Under the pieces are notes generated by a model. That model did no database searches. It was not told the DNA's origin and saw only the letters and a program-made list of their open reading frames with translations. Positions 35,701 through 47,444 of a stretch of DNA of 64,000 nt are shown here, piece by piece. A program made the position numbers and the translations under genes. Numbering within the stretch: position 1 is the stretch's first letter; every line of letters starts with the position of its first letter. Source of the stretch: Blumeriella jaapii (Eukaryota > Ascomycota > Leotiomycetes > Helotiales > Drepanopezizaceae); contig VWND01000083.1 in the NCBI GenBank assembly GCA_009599575.1, positions 1 through 64,000 of the forward strand, given 5' to 3'.

Positions 35701-36020
35701 TTCGCTTCGGCGAAAGCTTTTAAAGCGTTGTCGTAATTAAACAGGAATTTATCGTAATTAAAGCTTTTACGAACGAATTCAGTTTTAACGAAGCTTTCGT
35801 AATCGAATAAAAATTCGTTAACGTTTTCAGTTATTATATCGAGTTGTTTTATAAACGTTTTTACAAAAGCTGTTTATTAATTTAAAATAGCGGCATTATA
35901 TGCTTGCTTAAATTCGAAAAGGTTGCGTATAATAATTCCGTTTCAAAATAAATTAAAAATAAGCTTGCTAAATTTAGCAACGTTTTATTTAAAAAACGAT
36001 ATAATATCGATAAGTTTATT
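32790..36020 (-). pseudogene. A4 ORF2 remnant (unknown function)
   Basis: The A4 copy of the extra coding region, minus strand, homologous end to end with 47445-50690. It carries m33 at 34960-34992. Several frame interruptions and many TAA/TAG codons are present. As in the other copies no catalytic motif is recognised; see A5. Confidence 0.65.
34960..34992. repeat. m33 mini-element (A4 ORF2 site)
   Basis: 33 bp, ACTCGCGGTGCC, centre ttttttgtt, right arm AGCGACGCGAAT. Confidence 0.82.
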
Positions 36021-36476
36021 AATTAAAAAGTGTATTGTATTTATTAAAAAATAAATAAAAAAAATACGGAAATTATAAAATATTTGTATCCAAAAGTTAC
36101 GAAAATCCGCATATTATTTTTTTAATAAATTATAACTGTTCAGGCAAGCATCCGTTTAAAACAGCGAAAAAAATAAATAATACAGCAAATAATAAATAAT
36201 AAAATGCATAAAAAATAGTTTTCGTAAAATATGCGAATAATATAAATATATTAGATATGCGGCTCAAACATATATAAAGCTTTTGTTTTAATAAACAAAA
36301 GTATAATTAAACAAAAAAAAGTTTAATAAATGTCTTAAATAATATAAAAAAAGTTTTAAAAATAAACAGTATATATAAAACAAAATAATTAAATTATATA
36401 TAATTAAGCAAAATAAAAATAATAAAACAATATATAATAAAAAGAAAAACAATAAATAACAAAAACAATAGAACAA
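36021..36476. other. A4 AT-rich spacer between pol and ORF2
   Basis: Same spacer as 10436-10873. The long hydrophobic reading on the minus strand at 36288-36476 is a composition effect. No gene is supported. Confidence 0.5.
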
Positions 36477-38024
36477 TTAGTAAACAATCTTGTAAGCATT
36501 TTTCTTTTTTTCAGTAATAAATGGAATTATAATTTAAATTATGCTTTCAGCGGAGTTATCGTTCGGTTGTTTCCAAACCTTTCCAAAAGGTTTTTTTTTT
36601 TCTTCAGGAATATAATCGCTTTGGTCGGAATCGTCGTCGGAATCGCTGGAATCGGAGTCGCTGTTTGATTCAAAATCCAAAGAATAAATTTGCTGGTTTT
36701 TTTTATAAAATCGCTTTAATCGGTTAGCGGCGAACGTTTCTTTTAGTTTTATTCTATCGAATTTCGTAAGCTTGTAATAGCTTTTATTTAACTCGGCCTC
36801 GCATATTTCGTAAAATCCGAGCTATTTATAATCAAATTTAATATCGGCCGATTTATCGATAGCGCGCTGAACGTCGTAAATTAAAACTAAATTTTTTTTT
36901 TAATTAGCGTTTTTTTTTAAATTTTGATTTTATTTCAGATTTTTTTAATTGCTTTCTTATACTTTTTCTTTTTTAAAATTATTTTTTTTATATTTATATC
37001 GCGGTAATTTAATTATTTAAATCTTATTGCTAATAAGTTTACTTTCGTTTTTATTTTAACTACGTTATAAAACTTTTATATAAGCTATTTTGTTTTTAAA
37101 AACAGTCGAGCGTTTTTGCCGTATTAAATAAAAAATAAAATTATTTTAATAAAAGCGTATATATATATGCGCATAACAAAAAGTATTTCCGAGAATTTCC
37201 GTAACCAACGCTTATAGCTTTTTCGAATAGCTTTTAAAAAGCCGTTAAAAATATTCTTATAGCTTCGTTCTACGGATCCGTTGCTTTTCGAATTATAGGC
37301 CGAGATTTAAATACGCTAGATCCCGTATTTTTTTATAAAAGTTTTAATAACGCTTTTGTTTTCGGATTTATTATCGACGTTTAATTTGCTAAACAAACCG
37401 TATCGATATACAACGTTTTTTTAAAGAAAAATTATTATAGCTTCGGAAATAACGTTTCGGAAAAATCGCTTTTCAAGCTATTCGAATAAATCGTTAATAG
37501 CGAATACGAAGCATATATAACCGCGATCGATGATTAATACGCGTATAACGTCGAAGTTAATTTTTTTTTAAATTTTAAAAAACCACGTCGGATATAATAA
37601 GTTTTTTTTTCGGCCAGGCTTTCGTTTTTAATAAAAAATGCAATTTTTAACGAAAGTTTTGCAATTTTCGAAGCATTTTTTCCATTAAAAATCGTTTTTA
37701 ATCCGGTAATAAATAGCTTTAGTTTTTTTATAAAACACTTTTTCGTAGGTTTTTTTTATAATTTAAAACTTATCGGCTTTGTTATTTATTATTAAACGTT
37801 TTTAATATATATTATTTTCCATTTTATATAACTTTTTGTCGGCTAAAATATAATCGAAAGCTTGATTTTTAAATAATTTAAACTAATAATTTGATACGCT
37901 AAATAATTTAAATAAAATAATTAAATAATATACGATTAAATAAAAGTTTTCGATTTCGTAATTATCGATTAAAAATTTATTTTCGTCGCTAATCGGCTTG
38001 TTTCGATCGTTTTCGGTCAAATCC

Positions 38025-38057
38025 ATTCGCGGTGCCAACCGAAATAATAACGCGAAT
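38025..38057. repeat. m33 mini-element (A4 integrase site 1)
   Basis: 33 bp, ATTCGCGGTGCCAACC to AATAACGCGAAT, with both outer arms unmutated. Confidence 0.85.
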
Positions 38058-38087
38058 GCTTTTTCGGCCCGAAAATTAATGTTTTTT

Positions 38088-38120
38088 ATTCGCGGTGCTA
38101 ATCGAAATAGCAACGCGAAT
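38088..38120. repeat. m33 mini-element (A4 integrase site 2)
   Basis: 33 bp, ATTCGCGGTGCTAATCG to AGCAACGCGAAT. One of the best preserved copies: arms match as inverted repeats at 10 of 11 positions. Confidence 0.85.
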
Positions 38121-38200
38121 AATTTCGGCTTTATAAAACCCAAAGCGCAAATAGCGAAGCAGCCGATTTCGTTAGCAATTTATTCGTTAATATTTTGTTC

Positions 38201-39815
38201 GTTTTATTTAGCGAAATCAAACGAATAAAAACGTTTTTGTTTAGAAAAGCCGTTTGCCGCTGTATTAATTGTTTTTTTAATATATTTAATTTCGAAATCC
38301 ATAAATCGCATCCAAGCTATTTAATTAATAACAAATGCTTTTAACAAATTATTAGCTTTTTTATTTAATTAATCGATAAAAATTTTTGCGTTTGTTTTTA
38401 AAATAAAATATACGCCGTACAATTCGCTTTTCATTTTTTTTATTATTTTAAAAACGCTTCGATATTTTCGTTTAATAGCATCGTAGCGTATTTTAACGAA
38501 AAATCATAAGCCGCTTTCGAATCGTAAAAAATACCGTTTTTTGTTTTTATCGATTTATTATAATACAGCTTCCTAACCGAAAATATTAGCGTCGATAATT
38601 AAAATAATTTTTTCTGCGTTTAGGCTATAATCGATCCGTATAAACGATAAAGCCGATAAAAGGTCGTTTTTAAAACTTTTATAATTTTGCTTTGCTTTTT
38701 TTCCTAAACGAAATCGATTTTTTTTTTATCGTAGCGTAAATAAATATAACTTTTTAAAAAAAGTTTTTAATTTAATTGCGATAATAAATTATAACACTAA
38801 TAAAAGCTTTGGCTTCGGTAATATTTTTATATCTTTTTTATTTGTAAATCTTTTTAATTTTTTTTCGTTAAAAATAACGGCCAGCGCTGTTAGTTATATA
38901 ACCGACGATATTTATTTCGGATATACAAAATTTTAATCGAAGGCCAATAATAGCTTTGGCTTTTTCGAAGCAAATTATAATTTTATCGATGTTTTAAATA
39001 TGTTTTATTATATAACGTCGAACTTCAGGAAAAATCTTTTTATTATTATAATACGATTTGGGATCTTTTATTTTAACGTCGTTAACGTAAAAAAAAGCAA
39101 TATCAAAAATGCAAATTATAAAAACCTTATATACGATTTTTACAAATTAAGCCATTAAATTAATAGCTTTTATAAATACTTTCGTTATGCGCAGTAAACC
39201 GATTAGAATTTAAATTGCCGTTATATTTCGAAATCGTAAATTAAATATTAAATGGTCGTAGTTTAAAAACAAATCGAAAAAAAAAGCGATCGTTAATTTT
39301 GCGAATTCGTTTGAAAATTAATCGACGTTAAATAACACGTTAGCGTTTCGTATCGTTATTTTGTTTATTTCGACGATTGCGATAATAAATTTGTAAATGC
39401 TTTTTTTTTTTTTTTTCGCAACGATAAACCATTTGTTTTTATATAAGTCGTGGCAAAATTCGAGGATTTTTTATTTAATTCGTTTTTTTAGCATTTCGAC
39501 TATTTTATTTTAAAAAGCTTTAGGAACTGAAAAAGTTTTTTTTTGCCAAGCTTTATAAAACACGGTTTTAATATCGATATAAAACGTAACGTTAAAGCTA
39601 AATTGGCTTATTTCGGTGAAATCGAAAGCTATAAGCTTTTTTCGGTTGCGTAGAATTTCGTATAAAACCTTTTTTTTTTTTAGCAGAAATTAAATCCCGA
39701 TTGCTAAATTATCAAATCGTTTTTTTGTAAATCGGCTGCCAAATAATAAGCTGAAAAATCGGCCGGTAATAAATTCTTCGAATTCGCTAATAATTAATTA
39801 AAATGATTTTGTTAC
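38201..39815 (-). pseudogene. pol: A4 reverse transcriptase and RNase H remnant
   Basis: Minus-strand RT and RNase H, homologous to A5 43700-45300. It is cut at 39815 by A5; the upstream protease continues at 51096. The flank ttac (39812-39815) is repeated at 51096-51099, and the uninterrupted A3 sequence has ttgc there. Confidence 0.75.
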
Positions 39816-40082
39816 TGTAAAACGGTGATACCTTGTATTAATAGAAGTTGGTAGTTTTAACTATGGTCGAGGCATGGACCCCTTCGAAACCCCCTGCCAC
39901 TAACTACCTTCAACAGGTATAAAAGCAAAGCACCTTCTTAAATAATACCATAAGCACGCAGTTCAATTCATACCTTCATTTATTTTTCTTTTTCTTTTTT
40001 CATTCTCTTCTAGAAATTCCCTAGGCTATCTTACCCACCGACATATAGCCGTATCAATTTAGTTTTCCTACCTACTTTTACA
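39816..40082 (+). repeat. A5 5' LTR (267 bp)
   Basis: TGTAAAACGG...CTACTTTTACA with perfect 7-bp inverted termini (TGTAAAA/TTTTACA). One of the least mutated family A LTRs. It differs from the 3' LTR of the same element mostly by C-to-T and G-to-A changes. Confidence 0.95.
39918..39925 (+). promoter_or_regulatory. A5 LTR TATA box (tataaaag)
   Basis: tataaaag lies in caggtataaaagcaaagc in the middle of the LTR, in the transcription direction of the element. It is conserved in the 3' LTR (50932-50939) and in the reverse-orientation LTRs. This is the expected position for the U3 promoter. Confidence 0.6.
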
Positions 40083-40339
40083 TTTAATAACCTACGCAAA
40101 AATTCAAACTTCGGTGTTTCGTTTTTATATACTCGCCGATGCATTTCTTAAATTCTCAATTAAAATCGACTTCGATATTTCGCTACTACGGCTTAAAAAA
40201 CTTTTCATATAATATTATTCGCAGCTGCATTATATAAAAAACTTTTAATAGCTTCTTTTATTTTACGCACAATTATTAAACTACAAAAATATAATATATT
40301 TCAGAAACGTCTGAAATTACAGTCAGGCAATTTTGAACC

Positions 40340-40620
40340 GTGCGAAATTTAAAGCTCGAAATCGCTTCTTTATTTAAAAATAACAAATCGAATATTAATT
40401 CGTACGCTTCGACCGCTGCGCTCGGCCTTTCTAAACTAAATCTCTTTTGGTCAAACGCCTGGCGAAAACTCAACCTCCTAATTTTACGCTTTGTAATTAT
40501 AACAATTACAATTTGCGGCTTTTTATTAAAAGTAATAAAAAAATGGCTGTACGTATATTAGCTTAAACCACGGAATATCGAAACCGTAAATCATACAATA
40601 ATATTATATTAATCCAATTA
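40340..40620 (+). pseudogene. A5 leader ORF remnant (membrane-like peptide)
   Basis: A5 copy of the leader ORF. An open stretch to 40561 reads SFKNNKSN-type residues, STAALG, FWSNAWRKLN and LILRFVIITITICGFLLKVI. After a TAG (Trp or Gln in the ancestor) it continues PRNIETVD. A one-base deletion near 40363 relative to A4 shifts the N-terminal part. See the A3 copy. Confidence 0.45.
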
Positions 40621-40852
40621 ACCTATTAAAAAACAAGTTTTTTAACACGCTACCCAAATATCTAAACGCAATTTTATTTCATTTAATTTCTTTAAAAAAC
40701 ACAAAAACCTTTTTGATAGCTCCTTTATTAAAAACGATTTCTTTTATATTAAAAACCTTCAATCTGCAACTTCAAAAAACACTTATTTATCTAATTCAAA
40801 CCCTACCAACATTTTCGCTAATATTATAAATAACGACGCTTTTCGTTTTCTT

Positions 40853-42600
40853 ATGCGAAGCCGCATGCTTCTTTCTGGCTCTTCTAGTACACTTTTATTC
40901 AATGGCGCCAATATTACCGACTTTATCGAAAAATATAAAAAAACCTATAAAAACTTCGAAGTTTTTAAAACTGAAATATTCGATAAGCTTTTTCGTTATT
41001 ATAACCCAATTATTAAAAATATTATCAAATCGATAAATAAATAAAAGATTATTAAAACTCGAAATTGGCGTAAGCTAATTAAAACTTTAAAATCGGAATT
41101 CCGAAACTACGATCGCTAGCAAATTCGCGATACTATCGTTTTTCTTAAACAATTTATTATAACAACTCGCCAAACCAAAAAACTCAAAGCCTATTATCGT
41201 ATTTATACGAAAGTTTCTAACGTTTTCGTTAATAAAAAGATTTTAAGCGAAATTAAGCAAAAAAAATTGTTTTTATTTAGCTTTCCAATCAGCATTCGCA
41301 ACAAAATTATTAAATATTTTAAAATTAATAAACAAAACCTTGAAACTTTCGATTAATATTTTAAATTTATAAAATTCGTTTTCAAACAAAATCAAAGCGA
41401 ACGTATTATCGAAGCTATAAACCAAAAAAAATCTTTTTTTTTTATTTACAAAAAAAACGTAGAAGCTTTAATGCAAAAATATGCCCAGCCACTAAAAGTT
41501 ACCGAAATCGCTAAAAAACAATCAGTTATTATATTATTCAATCGTTTTGCAAAGCTTATAAGCTTGAAAAAGCTTAACAAAAATATCGAAACTTTCGTAT
41601 TAAAATTTATCGATATTAAAATTTCAAAATTTCAAAACAAAATCGAAAGTTTTATACAATAGCAAAAAAAACTCTTTTACGTTAATTCGGATAATAAAAA
41701 CGATTAAAATAATTTTTATAACAATTATTTTTTTTAAAATACGCGAAGCGATCAATTTCGTTAAGCCACCGTAAAAATAATAGCTGCCTAATAGCAACTT
41801 TCTCGTACTAACGATTAAAATCAGCGAAACACTAATTATAATAACGATTATAAAAAAAAAAAAAAAAACTAACGCGAAAACCAAAATCGCGGCTATTAAA
41901 ATAATAAAAATAATTATTAAAAAAAACTTCGTAACCTTAAATATAAATTCTGTAATAACAAAAAAATTTACTGCGAAAAACCTTATATTCGCTTAAAATA
42001 CAAAACATTCAATTTTTATATAAACAATAATATTTGCTATATTAACAAATATAAAACGATTTGCCTCGGACCGACGAAAACAAAAATAAGCCCTTTTAAC
42101 AAAGCTAAAAATCAGAGCTGATTAAATACTATTCGCTTAAAAATAAAAAATACGAAATAAAACGACTGCTTAAAAAACAAAAAAAATGCCGATTTTTATT
42201 AATAAAAGAAAAAACATCCCAAAAAGCGTACTAATCAAAAAGAAAACCTCTACCTCAAATATAAGTAAAATTCAAATATATAAATAAAAAACAAATATAC
42301 ATATTGCTAATATAATTATCGCATCTGCAAATATTATAGCTGCATAATCAAACTAGCGAATTACAAAAAAACAAAATGTTTCTATTTTATTCGCCAAACC
42401 GATTAATATAAAAAAAAACGTTAAAATCGAAAAAGAAAAAAATTTTAAAATTCGAAAAAAAACCGATAAAACCATCAGAAAAACGCCTATAATAAAAAAA
42501 ATTAACGACGATATAAAAAATATCGATACCGATATTCTAATTTAAATTATTTAAAAAATACCAGCTTTTAAGCGCCTACTATTAATACAAAACGAAAAAT
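40853..42600 (+). pseudogene. gag: A5 gag remnant
   Basis: Capsid precursor. It starts MRSRMLLSGSSSTLLFNGAN, continues ITDFIEKYKKTYKNF and ends its first open stretch at 41044 with IKSINK. The reading then continues in frame through TAA codons with WRKLIKTLKSEFRNYD and TKKLKAYYRIYTKVSNVFVN. A second open stretch at 41471-41662 reads MQKYAQPLKVTEIAKKQ. This has the pattern of fungal Gypsy gags. A Cys-containing region follows at about 41950-42060. No intact zinc knuckle is seen. Confidence 0.8.
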
Positions 42601-42899
42601 AAATCGATAAATACATCAGCTTCGAAGCCGTCGACGAAGCTATTAAAAAAATTATAAAACAAAAAATTAAATTAAAATTTAACAATTTATTTAATACAAA
42701 AAAAAAATTCGACAAAATTATTAACAAACAAATTCCTGTATTAAAAAAAAACGAAAAAATTAAAATCATCCGAAAAAAAAACGACCTTAAATTAAAAAAA
42801 AACCAAAAAAAAATTTACAACATCGCAATCAATTTAGCCGATAAAAAAAAATCTTCGAAAAAAATCAACCTTTTAATTTTCGCTATAAAAACCCAAAAA

Positions 42900-43680
42900 T
42901 CAAAACGACGAAACTGCTTTTACACGGTTATAAAAACGCTAAAAATAAAAATTATATTTAAAAAAAATACGACCGCCCTTACCTTATTCGACAATAAAGC
43001 CGAAGTCAATTGTATAAACCAAAAAACAGCCGAAGCTAATAATATTCCGATTATTACCGATAAACGAATAATTTACATCACCGTTAATAAAAATATTATT
43101 AAATTTAATAAAATTATACGAAATATAAAACAAAACGTTAAAAGTATTATTACCTATAAAAACTTTTTAATAATAAAAAAATGCCCCCATCCCATTATTC
43201 TTAAAATACCTTAAATTCTGAAAAGTCTCGTCAACTTCAAATATACCGAAAACGGCCAGATAAAAGCCTTTTTTTAAAACTGAAACCGGTCCCTCCAAAA
43301 TCAAATCACCGTCGCCGGCGACAAAGTTCTAATCGACGTTTTATCGAAAAACGAATAACCGGCTTTGGTCTCAAAATAAACGCTAAGTTATAATAAAACC
43401 TGAAAAATACTCGGCTAAAAACATTCGCATCACCAATCGAAATAGCACCGCGAATAAAATTAATCAATATTAACATTTTTAGCTATCAATTCGAAAATAA
43501 AAATTCCGAAGATTTCGTTTTCGTATTAAACAAACCCGACCCATACACTCTACTTTTTTATATTAATATCAGCACTTTTTACAAGCGCAAAATTAATAAA
43601 ATACGATCCGTAAATTTCGGCGAATCCGATAAAAATATTTCCGAAAAAATAAACGATTAATTTAAAAAAAATAAAGCAAC
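42900..43680 (+). pseudogene. pol: A5 protease and protease-RT linker remnant
   Basis: Aspartic protease that would process the polyprotein. Near 42982-43020 it reads LFDNKAEVNCINQ, where DSGAE is expected; Ser and Gly codons became Asn and Lys by G-to-A. The linker carries m33 (43423-43455) in the reading FASPIEIAPRIKLI, then FVFVLNKPDPYTLLFYINIS. Inactive. Confidence 0.75.
43423..43455. repeat. m33 mini-element (A5 PR-RT site)
   Basis: 33 bp, seen here as ATTCGCATCACC to AGCACCGCGAAT (reverse orientation relative to the minus-strand copies). It encodes FASPIEIAPRI. Confidence 0.8.
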
Positions 43681-44560
43681 AAAACCATTTTAACCAATTA
43701 TTAACGAATTCGAAAAACTTATTACCGGCCGATTTTCCAGCTTATTATCCGGCAGCCGATTTACAAAAAAACGGTTTAATAACCTAGCAATCGGAACCCA
43801 ATTTTTACCAAAAAAAAAAAAAGTTTTATACGAAATTCTACGTAACCGAAAAAAAGCTATAATCTTCGATTTTACCGAAATAAGCCAATTTAGCTTTAAC
43901 ATTACGTCTTATATCGATATCAAAACCGTATTTTACAAAGTTTGGCAAAAAAAGACCTTTTCAATCCTTAAAACCTTTTAAAATAAAATAATCGAAATGC
44001 TAAAAAAACGAATTAAACAAAAAATTCTCGAATTTTGCTACGGCCCATATAAAAACAAATGGTTTATCGTTGCAAAAAAAAAAAAAGCATTTACAAATTT
44101 ATTATCGCAATCGTCGAAATAAATAAAATAACGATACGAAACGCTAACGTGCTATCTAACGTCGACCAATTTTCAAACGAATTTGCAAAATTAACAATCG
44201 CATTTTTTCTCGACCTGTTTTTAAGCTACGACCATTTAATGCTTAATTTACGATTTCGAAATATAACGGCAATTCAAACGCCAATCGGTTTATTACGTAT
44301 AACGAAAATACTTATGGAAGCCACCAATTCAATCGTTCAATTCGTAAAAATCGTATACAAAATTCTTATAATTTGTATTTCTGATATTATTCTTTTTTAC
44401 GTCGACGACGTCGAAATAAAAAGCTTCAAATTATATTATAATAATAAAAAAATCCTTTCTGAAATTCGACGCTATATAATAAAACATATCTAAAATATCG
44501 ACAAAATTATAATCTGTTTCGAAAAAGCCAAAACTATTATTAGCCCTCGATCAAAATTTT
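43681..44560 (+). pseudogene. pol: A5 reverse transcriptase remnant (VDD kept)
   Basis: Gypsy-type RT. The open stretch 44059-44493 (144 codons) covers the palm: FFLDLFLSYDHLMLN, then ITAIQTPIGLLRITKILMEA, TNSIVQFVKIVYKIL, and the active-site box YVDDVEIK (VDD at 44401-44409), ending EIRRYIIKHI. The motifs match fungal Gypsy polyproteins of the 'AFQTPLGL.R...LP.GATNS' type. Upstream (43870-44050) EISQFSF and MLKKRIKQ are RT N-terminal. It is the best preserved domain of the family in this window. Confidence 0.9.
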
Positions 44561-45300
44561 ATATATCCGAAATAAATATCGTTGGCTATATAACCGACAG
44601 CGCTAGCCGCCATTTTTAATAAAAAAAAATTAAAAAAATCTGCGAATAAAAAAAGTGTAAAAATATCACCGAAGCCAAAGCTTTTATTAGCGTTGTGATT
44701 TATTACCGCAATTAAATCAAAAACTTTTTTTAAAAAGCTGCATTTATTTACGCCACGATAAAAAAAAAAATCGATTTCGTTTGGAAAAAAAAGCAAAGCA
44801 AAACTATAAAAGTTTTTAAAAACGACTTTTTATCGGCCTTATTATTTATGCGGATCGATTACAACCCAAACGCAAAAAAAATTATTTTAATTATCGACGC
44901 TAGTATTTTCGATTAAAAAGCTGTATTACAACAAATCGATAAAAACAAAAAACGGCATTTTTCACGATTCGAAAACGATTTATAATCCTTCGCTAAAACA
45001 CGCTACGATGCTATTAAACGAAAATATCGAAACGCTTTTAAAACTATAAAAAAAATAAAAAACGAATTATACGGCGTATATTTTATTTTGAAAACAAACG
45101 CAAAAGTTTTTATCGATCAATTAAACGAAAAAGCTAATAACTTACCAAAAGCGTTCGTTATTAATTAAATAGCCTGGATACGACTTATAAACTTCGAAAT
45201 TAAACATATTAAAAAAATAATTAATACAGCGGCAAACGGCCTTTTCAAACGAAAACGTTTTTATTCGTTTAATTTCGCTAAACAAAACGAATAAAATATC
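44561..45300 (+). pseudogene. pol: A5 RNase H remnant
   Basis: RNase H domain. It reads NIVGYITDSASRHF at the RT end (about 44575-44620), then ILIIDASIFDQKAVLQQIDK, RYDAIKRKYRNAFKTIKKIK and GVYFILKTNAKVFIDQLNE, ending HIKKIINTAANGLFKRKRFY. These correspond to the catalytic-Asp strand, the 'YD..KRE' helix and the 'TDA..L..QLN' strand of Gypsy RNase H. The Q positions are now TAA. Confidence 0.8.
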
Positions 45301-45368
45301 GACGAATAAATCGCTAACAAAATCGGCTGTTTCGCTATTTGCGCTTTAAGTTTTACAAAACCAAAACC

Positions 45369-45401
45369 ATTCGCGTTGCTATCTCGGCTAGCATCGCGAA
45401 T
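45369..45401. repeat. m33 mini-element (A5 integrase site 2)
   Basis: 33 bp, ATTCGCGTTGCT to GCATCGCGAAT. It encodes FALLSRLASRI on the plus strand. Confidence 0.82.
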
Positions 45402-45431
45402 AAAAAACATTAATTTTCGGGCCGAAAAAGC

Positions 45432-45464
45432 ATTCGCGTTATTATTTCGGCTAACACCGCGAAT
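45432..45464. repeat. m33 mini-element (A5 integrase site 1)
   Basis: 33 bp, ATTCGCGTTATT to AACACCGCGAAT, 30 bp after the previous unit. It encodes FALLFRLTPRI. Confidence 0.82.
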
Positions 45465-47005
45465 AAATTTAACCGAAAACGATCGGAATAAGCCGATTAG
45501 CGACGAAAATAAACTTTTAATCGACAATTACGAAACCGACGATTTTTATTTAATCGTATATTATCTAACTATTTTATTTAAATCATTTAGCGTATCAAAT
45601 TATTAATTCAAATTATTTAAAAACTAAGCTTTCGATTATATTTTAGCCGACAAAAAGCTATATAAAATAAAAAACAATATACATTAAAAACGCTTAATAA
45701 TAAATAATAAAGCTGACAAGTTTCAAATCATAAAAAAAATCTACGAAAAAATATTTTATAAAAAAACTGAAATTATTTATTACCGAATTAAAAACGACTT
45801 TTAATAAAAAAAATACTTCGAAAACTGCAAAACCTTCGTCAAAAGCTGTATTCCTTACTAAAAACGAAAACCTGGCCGAAAACCTATTATATCCGACGTA
45901 GTTTTTTAAAATCTAAAAAAAAATCAATTTCGACGTTATACGCGTGCCAACTACCGACCGCGATTATATATGCTTCGTATTCGCTATTAACGACCTATTT
46001 AAATAGCTTAAAAAACGACCTTTCCGAAACGCTATTTTCGAAATTATAACGACCTTTTTTTAAAAAAACGTTATATATCGATACGATTTATTTAGCAAAT
46101 TAAATATCGATAATAAATCCGAAAACAAAAGCGTTATCGAAACTTTTATAAAAAAATACGAAATCCAACGTATTCAAATCTCAGTTTATAATTCGAAAAG
46201 CAACGGATCCGTGAAACAAAGCTATAAAAATATTTTTAACGGCCTTTCAAAAACTATTCGAAAAAGCTATAAGCGTTAATCGCGGAAATTCTCGGAAATG
46301 CTTTTTATTATGCGCATATGCATATACGCTCCTACTAAAATAATCTTATTTTTTATTTAATACGGCAAAAACGCTCGACTGCTTCTGAAAACAAAATAGC
46401 TTATTTAAAAACTTTATAACGTAATTAAAATAAAAACGAAAGCTGACCTATTAGCAATAAAATTTAAATAGCTAAACTACCGCGATATAAATATAAAAAA
46501 AATAATTTTAAAAAAAAAAAAATATAAAAAAGCAGCTAAAAAAATCTAAAATAAAACCAAGATTTTAAAAAAAACGCTAATCAAAAAAAAAAATTTGATT
46601 TTAATTTACAACGTTCAGCGCGCTATCGATAAATCGGCCGATACTAAGCTTAATTATAAATAGCTCGGACCCTACGAAATATGCGAAGCCGAATTAAATA
46701 AAAGCTATTATAAGCTTACGGAATTCGATAAAACAAAACTAAAAAAAACGTTCGCCGCCAACCGGTTAAAGCGATTTTACAAAAAAAATCAGCAAATCTA
46801 TCTTCTAAATTCTGATTCAAACAGCGACTCCGATTCCAGCGAATCCGACGACGATTCCGACCAAAGCGATTATACTTCTGAAAAAAAACCCTCTGAAAAA
46901 ATTTAAAAACAACCGGACGATAACCCCACTGCTAAAAGCACAATTCAAATAATAATTCCACCTATAACCGAAAAGAAAAAAAGTGCTTACAAAATTATCT
47001 ACTAA

Positions 47006-47444
47006 CTGTTCTACTATTCTTGTTTTCTTCTTTATTATATACTATTCTACTGTTTTTATTTTATCTTATTTATATATAACCTAATTATTCTGTTTCGTAT
47101 ACACTGTTTATTCTTAAGACCTTTTTCTATATTATTTGAAATATCTATTATACTTTTTTTTATTTAATTATATTTTTATTTACTAAAACAAAAGCTTTGT
47201 ATATATTTAAGCCGCATATCTGATACATTTATATTATTCGCATATTTTACGAAAACTATTCTTTATACATTTTATTATTTGCTACTTTCTACATTATTTA
47301 TTCTTTTCGCTATTTTAAACAAATACCTGCCTAAACAATTATAATTCATTAAAAAAACAGCATACGGATTCCCGTAACTTTTAAATACAAATACTTTATA
47401 ATTTTCGTATTTCCTTCTATTTATTTTTTAACAAACAACACACC
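47006..47444. other. A5 AT-rich spacer between pol and ORF2
   Basis: About 440 bp, strongly AT-rich and CpG-poor, with pyrimidine-rich stretches such as ctactgtttttattt. Nothing coding is seen. It may contain an internal promoter or splice signals for ORF2, but none can be shown. Confidence 0.5.

Larger units (their letters stand above)
36477..38200 (-). pseudogene. pol: A4 integrase remnant
   Basis: Integrase of A4, C-terminal end near 36477, homologous to A5 45300-47005 and uninterrupted. The Ser/Asp-rich acidic tail lies near 36610-36680. The m33 pair is at 38025-38057 and 38088-38120, inside an open stretch (37883-38143) reading FALLFRLAPRI and then FALLFRLAPRM. Confidence 0.72.
45301..47005 (+). 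pseudogene. pol: A5 integrase remnant with acidic tail
   Basis: Integrase of family A. The N-terminus (45340-45600) contains two m33 units and reads LTENDRNKPISDENKLLID and FYLIVYYLTILFK. The zinc-binding region reads SCIPYQKRKPGRKP near 45850. The core is degenerate. The C-terminus has a GPY-type module LGPYEICEAELNKSYYKL (46670-46725), NRLKRFYKKNQQIYLL and a Ser/Asp tail with SDDDSDQSDYTSE. The final stop is TAA at 47003-47005. No chromodomain is apparent, unlike family B. Confidence 0.8.

Noticed and set aside
36288..36476. A hydrophobic minus-strand frame in the pol-ORF2 spacer as a gene
   Set aside because: The spacer is almost pure A/T, the frame is not kept in A2, A3 or A5, and composition alone explains it.
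38025..38120. 33-bp repeats separated by a 30-bp spacer as a CRISPR-like array
   Set aside because: There are only two units, within a coding frame of a eukaryotic retroelement; the spacer is the same in every copy and there are no cas genes.
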